From NCBI RefSeq assembly GCF_900019265.1, contig NZ_CYGX02000034.1, positions 1-64,000 on the forward strand: a stretch of DNA of 64,000 bases, read 5' to 3'. The position numbers and the translations under genes were made by a program. This DNA comes from Paraburkholderia ribeironis (GTDB lineage Bacteria > Pseudomonadota > Gammaproteobacteria > Burkholderiales > Burkholderiaceae). Numbering within the stretch: position 1 is the stretch's first letter; the number at the start of each line of letters is the position of its first letter. Below are positions 56,557-64,000 of this stretch, piece after piece. The notes below the pieces were generated by a model. The model was not told the origin of the DNA. It ran no database searches and saw nothing but the letters and a program-made list of their open reading frames with translations.

Positions 56557-56895
56557 ATGAAAGCGCGAATCGCCCTGGTTTTCGCCATCGCGGGTTTGGC
56601 TGCCGCTACTGTTCAGGCGCAAGACGTCGTGATCAAGCCGCAGCAAATGATCCAGTTCAAGGCCAATGCGTACGGCTGCCTGTCGAAAGATAAACTCGAC
56701 GCCGCCGACCAGCATGCGCAAGCCGGTGAACAGCAAAAAATGCAGGAATTCTTCTCCGGATTCCAATGCGTTTCGACGCCGGAGGACGCGAATTTCCGGG
56801 TCGTGCGCGTGGTCGGTCACGATGTCGAATTCGTAAATTCCGCCAATAGCGATACGCAAGGCCTCTGGGCAAACGACCGGTTCATCAAGCAATAA
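56557..56895 (+). CDS. Exported hypothetical protein
   Basis: 112-residue precursor with a signal peptide (MKARIALVFAIAGLAAATVQA, cleavage after AQA) and a mature domain with two cysteines (YGCLSKDK and GFQCVSTPED) that could form a disulfide. Start ATG has GGAGGAAG upstream. No named family recognised. A GC-rich hairpin follows the stop. Confidence 0.75.
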   Translation: MKARIALVFAIAGLAAATVQAQDVVIKPQQMIQFKANAYGCLSKDKLDAADQHAQAGEQQKMQEFFSGFQCVSTPEDANFRVVRVVGHDVEFVNSANSDTQGLWANDRFIKQ

Positions 56896-56907
56896 ACTGA
56901 ACCGCGA

Positions 56908-56936
56908 CATTCCGGCAACAGGCCGGAATGCGCTTT
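56908..56936 (+). terminator. Terminator after the exported protein
   Basis: CATTCCGGC/GCCGGAATG stem with a short loop, then CGCTTTT. Confidence 0.7.
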
Positions 56937-56990
56937 TGCGCGCCCTCATTCTCCGACTATTCAAGCCGGAGTATTAACTCGCAGATTGAA

Positions 56991-57021
56991 AATCGGCAGG
57001 GCATTGAATGCCCTGCCGATT
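56991..57021. terminator. Perfect hairpin, probable terminator
   Basis: 14-bp arms AATCGGCAGGGCAT/ATGCCCTGCCGATT around TGA, with only a short T-rich flank. Confidence 0.6.
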
Positions 57022-57060
57022 TCTATTGCCCTCAGGTTCGCAGCGCGTTACGGCAGGTAG

Positions 57061-57094
57061 AAAAAAACCGATGCGGATTATCGATCCGCATCGG
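57061..57094 (-). terminator. araH operon terminator
   Basis: CCGATGCGGAT/ATCCGCATCGG stem followed on the minus strand by seven T, about 90 nt past araH. Confidence 0.9.
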
Positions 57095-57182
57095 CAGCAC
57101 GCCTTCTCGCAAAGCGCAGGAACAACCCTTAAGCGATGACAAGTCGCCGGCCATGGGCGGCAAACCCATGGCCGGACCCACT

Positions 57183-58187
57183 TCAGTGCACGCGTTTGCT
57201 GCGACGGAACTGGTCGAACAGCACCGCCAGCAGCAGAATCCCGCCACGAATCAGGTACTGATAAAAGGTCGGCACGTTCATCAGGCTCATCGCGTCCTGC
57301 ACGGAACCCATGATCAGCACGCCGACCAGCACGCCTGAAATCGTCGCGACGCCGCCGGTCAGCGAAACACCGCCGAGCACGCACGCGGAAATCACGCCGA
57401 GTTCGAGCCCGACCGAAGTCTTCGGATCGCCGAGACTCATGCGCGAGGCCAGCATCACGCCCGCGAAGCCGGTCACGAGGCCTTGCAACACGAACACCGT
57501 GATCTTGATCCGCGTCACTGGCAAGCCCGCCAGCACGGCCGCCTCGCTATTGCCGCCAACGGCCAGCACGTTCTTGCCGAACACGGTTTTCTTCAGCAGG
57601 AAGCCAAACAGCACGAAGCCGATGATGTTGCTCCAGATCGGATACGAAATGCCGAGAAACGAGCCGCCGCCGAGATCGAAGAAACGTTCTTCGGAGATCA
57701 TCACGGCATCGCCGTTCGACGTGATGAACGCGAGGCCGCGCACGACTTCCATCATTGCGAGCGTGACGATCAGCGAGTTGATCTTGTAGCGCGCGACCAG
57801 CACGCCGTTGAACAGACCGACCGCGCCACCCGCCAGCACACCGGCCGCGACGCCGAGCAGCACGCTATGCGTCGAGGTGATCAGCGTGGACGCCACCACG
57901 CCGGCAAACGCGACGATCGACGCCACCGACAAATCCACTTCGCCGAGCGCGAGCACGAACATCATCGTGACGGAGATCGAGCCGATCAGCGTGACGGAAA
58001 GCAGCAAGCCCTGGATATTGCGCGAGCTGAGAAAGTCGGGGACCGTAAACGACAAGACCGCGAACAGAATGACGAACACCATCACGATGCCGGACTTGTT
58101 GATCAGGTCCCAGGTACGCGCGGCGCGCGCGCTCAAGCCCGCTGAGGCGACGGCTGGGGTCGAGGAATCGGTTGAAGGTGTGTTCAT
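57183..58187 (-). CDS. araH: L-arabinose-type ABC transporter permease
   Basis: 334-residue inner-membrane permease of the RbsC/AraH family with about eight to ten membrane helices; the conserved LALGEVDLSVASIVAFAGVV and GLPVTRIKITVFVLQG segments are present, ending GGILLLAVLFDQFRR. Third gene of the araF-araG-araH operon, 63 bp after araG. The sugar specificity rests on resemblance of the binding protein. Confidence 0.93.
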   Translation of the reverse strand: MNTPSTDSSTPAVASAGLSARAARTWDLINKSGIVMVFVILFAVLSFTVPDFLSSRNIQGLLLSVTLIGSISVTMMFVLALGEVDLSVASIVAFAGVVASTLITSTHSVLLGVAAGVLAGGAVGLFNGVLVARYKINSLIVTLAMMEVVRGLAFITSNGDAVMISEERFFDLGGGSFLGISYPIWSNIIGFVLFGFLLKKTVFGKNVLAVGGNSEAAVLAGLPVTRIKITVFVLQGLVTGFAGVMLASRMSLGDPKTSVGLELGVISACVLGGVSLTGGVATISGVLVGVLIMGSVQDAMSLMNVPTFYQYLIRGGILLLAVLFDQFRRSKRVH

Positions 58188-58250
58188 GGTGTGTATTCCG
58201 TTTCAATGGCGCAATTCAGTTGCTTCGTTGAGTCAAACGAGTAGGTGGCG

Positions 58251-59813
58251 TTAGCGCGGCAGCGCGAGTTTGATCAACGCGTCCGGCGTCGCCTGCGCCT
58301 TCGGCAGATCGCCGACGATGCGGCCTTCCTTCATCACGATTACGCGATCGGTCACGCCGATCACTTCGGCCAGATCGCTCGACACCACGATGACCGTGCG
58401 GCCCGCTTCGGCGAGCCCATACAGCAGCCCGTAAATCTCGCTGCGCGCGCCGACGTCGATGCCGCGTGTGGGTTCGTCCATCAGGAACACGTCGATCTCT
58501 TCGGCGAGCCAGCGCGACAAAATCACCTTCTGCTGATTGCCGCCGGACAGCGTGCCGATCGGCGTCTCGCCGTTGCGCGTCTTGATGGCGAGCTTGCCGA
58601 TGAACTCTCTCGTGGTCTGCGCTTCCTTGCCGCCGTTGAGTATGTTGAAGCGGCTGAAATGGCGGCGGCAGCTGATGTTGAGGTTGTCCGATACCGACGC
58701 GATCGAGACGATGCCTTCCTGCTTGCGGTCTTCCGGACATAGCGCGACGCCTGCGCGCACGGCATCGCGCGGCGTGGCGAAGCGCACGCGTTGACCCTTG
58801 AGCGTGATCTCGCCGGCGGTCGGCTTGGCCGCGCCGTAGATGAGCTTCATCAACTCGGAACGTCCCGCGCCGACGAGCCCGAAGAAACCGACGATCTCGC
58901 CCTTGCGCGCCGCGAACGAGGCCGGCTCGCGCAAGCCGAATCCCATCAGCCCTTTGACGTCGAACTGCACATCGCCGAGTTCGCGCGAGCGATAGCCGTA
59001 CACGTCGGCGATCGAGCGGCCCACCATGCAACTGATCAGCCGATCACGATCGAGTCCCGCGCCGGCCTCGAACGTGTCGATGCGGCGACCGTCGCGAAAC
59101 ACCGTCACGCGGTCGCACAGCTCGTACACTTCGTCCATCCGGTGTGTGACGTAGATGATCGCGCGCCCCTCGGCCCGCAACGCGCGAATGATCCTGAACA
59201 GTTGCGCCGTCTCGCGCGACGACAGCGAACTGGTCGGCTCGTCGAATGCAATCACCCGCGCGTCGCGCATCAGCGCCTTGCCGATCTCGATCATCTGCCG
59301 CTGGCCGATCGAAAGATTCTTCACCTGCTGCGACGGATCGATCTTTTCGCCGAGCCGTTCGAGCTCACGCACCGCACGCGCGACCAGCGCCTTTTCGTCC
59401 AGTACTCCGAAGCGATTGGGCAGGGCACCGAGCATCAGGTTTTCCGCGACGGTCAGCTCCGGCACCAGATGCAGTTCCTGATAGATGATCGCCACGCCCG
59501 CCGCGATGGCCGCCTTCGTCGAGGTGAACTGCTGCTCGACGCCGCCGAGCGACAAGGTGCCCGCCGCCGGCTGGTTGACGCCGGACAGCACTTTGAGCAG
59601 CGTCGATTTGCCGGCGCCGTTTTCGCCCATCAGGCCGTGCACTTCGCCGCACCGCACTTCGAGCGACACCTGGTCGAGCGCGAGCACGCCGGGAAAGCGC
59701 ACGGTAATGCCGTCGAGTTGCAGATACGAGCCGCTGGCGGCGAATGCAGGCGAGGGCGCTTGCGCAGACAGCGCCGCCGCGTCGCTGTGGGACTCGGTGG
59801 GTAAGGACGTCAT
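58251..59813 (-). CDS. araG: L-arabinose-type ABC transporter ATP-binding protein
   Basis: 520-residue fusion of two ABC ATPase domains. The first has Walker A GENGAGKST, signature LSIGQRQMIEI and DEPTSSLS; the second has a degenerate P-loop (GLVGAGRSELMKLIYG), signature LSGGNQQKVIL and DEPTRGIDVG, as usual for sugar transporters of this class. A 25-residue low-complexity N-terminus precedes the first domain. Co-transcribed with araF and araH. Confidence 0.94.
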   Translation of the reverse strand: MTSLPTESHSDAAALSAQAPSPAFAASGSYLQLDGITVRFPGVLALDQVSLEVRCGEVHGLMGENGAGKSTLLKVLSGVNQPAAGTLSLGGVEQQFTSTKAAIAAGVAIIYQELHLVPELTVAENLMLGALPNRFGVLDEKALVARAVRELERLGEKIDPSQQVKNLSIGQRQMIEIGKALMRDARVIAFDEPTSSLSSRETAQLFRIIRALRAEGRAIIYVTHRMDEVYELCDRVTVFRDGRRIDTFEAGAGLDRDRLISCMVGRSIADVYGYRSRELGDVQFDVKGLMGFGLREPASFAARKGEIVGFFGLVGAGRSELMKLIYGAAKPTAGEITLKGQRVRFATPRDAVRAGVALCPEDRKQEGIVSIASVSDNLNISCRRHFSRFNILNGGKEAQTTREFIGKLAIKTRNGETPIGTLSGGNQQKVILSRWLAEEIDVFLMDEPTRGIDVGARSEIYGLLYGLAEAGRTVIVVSSDLAEVIGVTDRVIVMKEGRIVGDLPKAQATPDALIKLALPR

Positions 59814-59903
59814 TCGAAAAACCTCAAACGGGTGGACAACCTGGGCGGGCCGGGCACGAGTGAACGCGCGATCGGCCCGCCATGTGCGGACTCGAAATCC
59901 CGC

Positions 59904-60908
59904 TTAGATGCCGAGTTCTTTACGCACGTCCTGCCAGTTGCCGCGCACCATCAGCTTGCCGGTGGTCTGCGTGTCGGCAGGCGGCTGCTTGCCGTTCTTG
60001 ATCCACTCGACGAGGTTTTCCGTGCTGTCCTTGCCGTGGTTGGTCGAGCTCACGGCGATCGTGCCGTAGAAGCCGGTCGGCTCCTTCTTCTGGAATTCTG
60101 CAAACGCCTCGCCCGCGCCGTTGATGCCGACGCCGATCACATCCGCCGCCGGAATATGCAATTGCTCGGTCGCGCGTACGCCGCCCAGCACGGTCTCCTC
60201 GTTGAGCGCGAAGATCACCCACTTCTTGATGTTCGGATGCTGCGCGAGCACCGGCGACGACGCGTTGAAGCCGCCTTCGTCATCGGTCGTCTTTTGCGGC
60301 GCGTCGAAGATGTTTTCCTTCTTGAAGCCGCCAGCCAGCAGCGTTTGCGTCGCGCCGTCGGTGCGTAGTTTCGCGGTCGGCAACTCGTTGTTCGTGATAC
60401 GCAGCGCGCCGACTTCTTCAGGCTTCCAGCCGCGGCGTTTCATTTCATCGGTGAGCGCCTGGCCGACCTGATTGCCGATCTTGAACGCCGACATGCCCAG
60501 ATGCGGCACATTCGCGAGCGGCTTGCCGGCGGAGTCGACCAACTGATCGTCGACGGTGACGAACTTCATGTTGTAGCGCTTCGCACGCGCCTGAATCGCC
60601 GGTCCGAGACGCACGTCGGGCGCGCAGATCACGAAGCCCTTGGCGCCCTGGGCACCGAGGTTGTCGATCGCGGCCAACACTTTTTCGCCGTCCGGCGTGC
60701 CGATGTTGACGACCGAGAAGCCATCCTTCTGACCAAGCGCGGTCGCGGCTTTCTGTTCGTTGATGAACCACGCCTGTTCCGGCATCTTCACCAGAAAGCC
60801 GACTTTGAGCGGCTGATCCGCGTGCGCGGAAAGTTGCGCGGCGAACGGCGCGGCGAGCGCGGCGGCGGCAATCGCGGTGAGGGTCAAACGGCGAAGCTTG
60901 CTGGGCAT
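59904..60908 (-). CDS. araF: L-arabinose-binding periplasmic protein
   Basis: 334-residue precursor with a signal peptide (LRRLTLTAIAAAALAAPFAA, cleavage near SAHA). The mature part (DQPLKVGFLVKMPEQAWFINEQKAATALGQ, GADVRLGPAIQ-like APDVRLGP, NELPTAKLRTDGATQTLLAGGFK, VIGVGINGAGEAFAEFQ) closely resembles AraF. Start ATG has AGGAGA upstream. First gene of the transporter operon, 150 bp downstream of the aldehyde dehydrogenase gene. Confidence 0.94.
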   Translation of the reverse strand: MPSKLRRLTLTAIAAAALAAPFAAQLSAHADQPLKVGFLVKMPEQAWFINEQKAATALGQKDGFSVVNIGTPDGEKVLAAIDNLGAQGAKGFVICAPDVRLGPAIQARAKRYNMKFVTVDDQLVDSAGKPLANVPHLGMSAFKIGNQVGQALTDEMKRRGWKPEEVGALRITNNELPTAKLRTDGATQTLLAGGFKKENIFDAPQKTTDDEGGFNASSPVLAQHPNIKKWVIFALNEETVLGGVRATEQLHIPAADVIGVGINGAGEAFAEFQKKEPTGFYGTIAVSSTNHGKDSTENLVEWIKNGKQPPADTQTTGKLMVRGNWQDVRKELGI

Positions 60909-61058
60909 AACTGTCTCCTGACGTTGAAAAGCTGCATTGATGTCGTGTAGTTGCAGCGGGCACTGCGCGCCGGCGTCAGCCGGGACGCAAATAAGCTTCG
61001 GGACGCGCCGCGCGTCGAGCGACCCGATAGTTGGCGAAACACGTCGGACTCATCGCAA

Positions 61059-62507
61059 TCAGCCCGCCACGTAGGCCGTTTTCACGGCGGTCCAGAAAGC
61101 TGCGTCGGTCGCGCCGTACGCGGAGGCCTTGCGTCCGCCGCCGGGCGCATGGTGCTCGACGGCGGTCGTCGGCAGATTGATCGTGACGAGACCGCTCTGC
61201 ACGTGGCGGCGAAAATGCCGCGCACGATCGAGCGAGCGTGTGCAGATGCCGGCGCACAGACCGTAGGCTGTGTCGTTTGCCAGATGCAGCGCGTGCTCGT
61301 AGTCGTCCGCGCACAATACGACGGCGAGCGGACCGAAAATTTCATCGCGTGCGATGCGGTGTCCGGGTTCGCCGATAAAGAGCGCCGGCTCGAAAAAATA
61401 GCCGCGTGTTGCGCGCTCAAGCTGCCGGCCGCCGCGCAGCAATTGCGCGCCTTCCTGCTCACCGATGCGCACGTAGTCGAGATCGCGCTCCAGCTGCGCG
61501 GCGTTCGCCACCGGACCGATATCCGTACCGCGTTTCAATGCATGGTCGATCGTGAGTCGAGCGAGCTTCGCCTGCAGCGCATCCACGAACGGCTCGAACA
61601 CCGCGCGTTCGACAATCAGACGAGCCGCCGCCGTACTGCGTTGGCCTGTCGAGCTGTAAGCGCCGCTCAATGCCGCGTCGACCGCGCTGTCCGGATCGGC
61701 ATCGGCCAGCACCACGAACGGGTTTTTGCCGCCCATCTCCAGCTGCACGCGCGCCTGGCGGCCGGCTGCGGCTTGTAGCACGCGCGTGCCGGTTTCGGTC
61801 GAGCCGGTAAAGCTGATCGCCGCCACCAGCGGATGCGCGACGATCCGCGCGCCGACCTTCCGGCCGCTACCCATCACCAGATTGAACACGCCCGCGGGCA
61901 GGCCGGCGCGGCTAATGATCGACGCCAGCGCGGCCGCGCAAGCCGGCGCGGATTCGGCGGGTTTGAAAACGACGCAATTGCCGTGGGCGAGGGCGGCGCC
62001 GATCTTCGCCGCGGCGATCGCCAGCGGCGCGCTCCACGGTGCGATGATGCCGACCACGCCGAGCGGTTCGCGCGTCACGTCGATCTCGACGCCAGCGCGC
62101 GCCGACGCGAGCGGCTCGGCAAACGCGCGCAACGCCTCGGCGGCGAACAGCTTGAAGATCTGACCGGCGCGCGTCGCCTCGGCCAGCGCTTCGGGCAAGA
62201 TCTTGCCGACTTCGCGCGCAAGCAGCCGACCGAGTTCGTCGCGGCGTGCCAGCATCTCGGTGCCGATCGCATCGAGCGCATCGGCGCGACGCTGCGCCGA
62301 TGCCAGCGACCAGTCGCGAAACGCCGCGTGCGCCGCTTCGATCGCCGTATTGGTCTGGCGCACGTCGGCCCGTACGTATTCGCCGACCGGTTCGTCGAGG
62401 TCCGACGGGTTCAACGACACGCCCGCGGTCGCGCCCGTTTCCCATCCGCCATTGATGTAATGGCGAAACGGACTGGCAACGAGCGGGACGAGCGGATCGC
62501 GGTTCAT
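61059..62507 (-). CDS. Aldehyde dehydrogenase homologue lacking the catalytic cysteine
   Basis: 482-residue member of the aldehyde dehydrogenase superfamily, of the 2-oxoglutarate-semialdehyde type expected in the oxidative arabinose pathway. The fold is complete and Glu257 (QLEMGGKNP) is present, but position 291, where Cys should be in GQRCT, is Ser (AGT; GQRSTAAARL), and the oxyanion Asn of PWNFP is Ser159 (PWSAP). Oxidation of aldehydes is therefore unlikely. Start ATG 62507 is used; ATG 62594 would add 29 residues of uncertain reality. Divergent from a LysR regulator. Confidence 0.88.
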   Translation of the reverse strand: MNRDPLVPLVASPFRHYINGGWETGATAGVSLNPSDLDEPVGEYVRADVRQTNTAIEAAHAAFRDWSLASAQRRADALDAIGTEMLARRDELGRLLAREVGKILPEALAEATRAGQIFKLFAAEALRAFAEPLASARAGVEIDVTREPLGVVGIIAPWSAPLAIAAAKIGAALAHGNCVVFKPAESAPACAAALASIISRAGLPAGVFNLVMGSGRKVGARIVAHPLVAAISFTGSTETGTRVLQAAAGRQARVQLEMGGKNPFVVLADADPDSAVDAALSGAYSSTGQRSTAAARLIVERAVFEPFVDALQAKLARLTIDHALKRGTDIGPVANAAQLERDLDYVRIGEQEGAQLLRGGRQLERATRGYFFEPALFIGEPGHRIARDEIFGPLAVVLCADDYEHALHLANDTAYGLCAGICTRSLDRARHFRRHVQSGLVTINLPTTAVEHHAPGGGRKASAYGATDAAFWTAVKTAYVAG

Positions 62508-62704
62508 CGACGAAAGGGCGCCACTTGGATGCTTTGGAAAGTCCACGAATGGTATTGGGGCTCCCAATAACTTTCCAATCCCTTTTTTGGCCATCCTGAT
62601 ATCAGTTTCGGTATGGCATGATGGAGACCTGAGCGGAAACAGCGCCGCCGACGACGGCATCGCGGTGCGAGGCCGCTCATCCAACAACGAACGGGAGACA
62701 GGCG

Positions 62705-63682
62705 ATGACGCGCAGCTACTCGAACTGGTTCGTGCGTGCACGACTCAAGACACGCCAGCTATTGCTGCTCGCGGCAATGGAGGAGGAGGGCAACGTCCGC
62801 CGCGCCGCCGACGTGCTCGGCATGACCCAGCCCGCCGCGTCACGTCTGCTCAAAGAACTGGAGGACATGCTGGGGGTCAGCCTGTTCGACCGGACGCCGC
62901 ATGGCATGCACGCGACGCTATACGGCGAGGTGATGATCCGCCATGCGCGCATGGTGCTGTCGAATCTGAGCCAGGCGCACGACGAAATCTCGGCGTTGCG
63001 CTCCGGCCTCGCAGGGCAGGTGCGCATCGGCGTGATCGCCGCCGCCGCCGCGACCATGGTGCCGCGTGCGATCGCCAGCGTGAAGGAGCGCTATCCGCAG
63101 TTGCAAATCTGGGTGGAAGTGGAAACCTCGGACGTGATGCTGCCGCAACTCGCTGAAGGCGATCTGGACATCATGATCGGTCGGGTGTTGGAACGGCAGA
63201 ACCAGTTCAAGACCGAAGTCCGCTACGAACCGCTCGCCGACGAACCGCTCTGCGTGGTGGCGCGCCCCGGTCATCCGCTCGAAAATGAGACGGGTTTGAC
63301 GCTGCGCGGAATCGTGAATGCGAGCTGGGTTCTGCATCCGCCGGGCAGCGTATTGCGCCATCGCTTCGATCTGATGTTTTCGCAGATTGGACTGAACCCG
63401 CCGCAAAACGTCGTGAACACCAACAATTTCCTGGCGATTTCGAGCTTGCTGCTCCAAAGCGACATGTTGGCGGTTTTACCTGACGAAGTGGCGCGTCAAT
63501 ACCAACAGTACGGTGTCCTGAAACGCGTGCCCATCGATTTGCCATACAGGATGGATACATTCGGTATCATCACGCGCCAGTCGCATCTGCTATCGCCGGC
63601 GGCCGCCGTGGTGCTGGAAGCCTTGCGGGACGCGGCCGGCGAGGTCTACGGCACGTCTTTCGAGGCGGCAGTGGCGCGATAA
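62705..63682 (+). CDS. LysR-family regulator, GbpR-like
   Basis: 325-residue LysR regulator of the GbpR/ChvO sugar type. HTH segment reads LKTRQLLLLAAMEEEGNVRRAADVLGMTQPAASRLLKELEDMLG and the effector domain includes GQVRIGVIAAAAATMVPRAIASVKERYPQLQ. Start ATG has GGGAGA upstream. Divergent from the aldehyde dehydrogenase homologue and araFGH, which it likely controls in response to arabinose or galactose. Confidence 0.9.
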   Translation: MTRSYSNWFVRARLKTRQLLLLAAMEEEGNVRRAADVLGMTQPAASRLLKELEDMLGVSLFDRTPHGMHATLYGEVMIRHARMVLSNLSQAHDEISALRSGLAGQVRIGVIAAAAATMVPRAIASVKERYPQLQIWVEVETSDVMLPQLAEGDLDIMIGRVLERQNQFKTEVRYEPLADEPLCVVARPGHPLENETGLTLRGIVNASWVLHPPGSVLRHRFDLMFSQIGLNPPQNVVNTNNFLAISSLLLQSDMLAVLPDEVARQYQQYGVLKRVPIDLPYRMDTFGIITRQSHLLSPAAAVVLEALRDAAGEVYGTSFEAAVAR

Positions 63683-63824
63683 ATGCTCCCGCTGCTGGCA
63701 TGGCAGCCAGCTGACGGCGCGGGAGGAACATGCGATGTACAACAAGCACGGAAGACGGCAACGCGCTGTCGACGATTCTTTTTCTGTTCGCTCCGGTGGA
63801 GCGAGCACCTGGTTTAGCAACGGC

Positions 63825-64000
63825 ATGGCTCTGAAATCGACGATTTACAAGGCGGAACTGCAGATCGCCAACATGGACCGGCACTACTACGCCGACCATG
63901 CGCTGACGATCGCCCGCCACCCTTCGGAAACCGACGAACGAATGATGGTCCGCGTCGCGGCGTTCGCGTTGTTCGCGCAGGAACGGCTCGAGTTCTGCAA
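63825..64000 (+). CDS. yaeQ: YaeQ family protein (partial, runs off the right edge)
   Basis: 58 codons are visible: MALKSTIYKAELQIANMDRH, then YYADHALTIARHPSETDERM and on to the window edge, matching the YaeQ family (a PD-(D/E)XK-fold protein of unclear function). An in-frame ATG at 63735 with GGGAGG upstream would add 30 residues; YaeQ proteins normally begin at MALKS, so the inner ATG is used although it lacks a clear site. Confidence 0.85.
   Translation, partial: MALKSTIYKAELQIANMDRHYYADHALTIARHPSETDERMMVRVAAFALFAQERLEFC

Overview
The window reads as chromosome 1 of a Burkholderiaceae bacterium, most likely Paraburkholderia. The base composition is GC-rich, the protein sequences are Burkholderia-like, and the dnaA-dnaN-gyrB cluster lies divergent from rpmH-rnpA-yidD-yidC-mnmE, which is the replication-origin neighbourhood of betaproteobacterial main chromosomes. 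The species call is an inference from gene content; no database search was run.

Layout. 0-8.4 kb: core genes, with htpX, a LysE exporter, fmt and def on the minus strand and dprA, a thioredoxin-like gene and topoisomerase III on the plus strand. 8.4-14.6 kb: a LysR regulator, GTP-dependent PEP carboxykinase, a D-2-hydroxyacid dehydrogenase, a patatin-like lipase and a twice-frameshifted hot-dog thioesterase. 14.7-16.5 kb: tRNA-Lys(CTT) followed by a truncated integrase and a MazG-like gene, the scar of an integrated element. 16.6-22.9 kb: a second LysE exporter with an AraC regulator, an orphan amino-acid-binding protein, an aminotransferase, the DbpA helicase, a zinc-ribbon protein and a CadR-type regulator whose divergent operator faces no target gene.

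23-30.1 kb is a compact, microcompartment-free ethanolamine catabolic cluster. An APC permease imports ethanolamine, EutBC cleaves it to acetaldehyde and ammonia, and an acetaldehyde dehydrogenase with a DUF779 partner oxidises the aldehyde. An EutR-like AraC regulator is divergent from the dehydrogenase, which also has a likely sigma-54 promoter. 30.2-30.8 kb is non-coding and has two perfect DnaA boxes. 30.8-35.9 kb holds a LysR-controlled panE-like/VOC/MaoC/CoA-transferase/aroE operon interrupted by a 93-bp-period array of hairpins. 35.9-38.6 kb has another LysR gene divergent from an aldo/keto reductase and a short-chain dehydrogenase with an amber codon inside its catalytic motif.

38.6-41.5 kb is accessory: gene fragments (including an adhesin MBG-repeat fragment), a DUF433/DUF5615 toxin-antitoxin pair and about 1.1 kb of decayed DNA abutting gyrB. 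41.5-52.4 kb is the origin block; an XRE repressor with repeated ATTTGAGATA sites lies between yidC and mnmE. A P4-type integrase without a recognisable catalytic tyrosine follows mnmE, then small membrane and exported proteins, a receiver-domain fragment and a HIT hydrolase. 57.2-63.7 kb is an L-arabinose-type sugar ABC transporter (araFGH) with an aldehyde dehydrogenase lacking its catalytic cysteine and a divergent LysR regulator. A yaeQ gene runs off the right edge.
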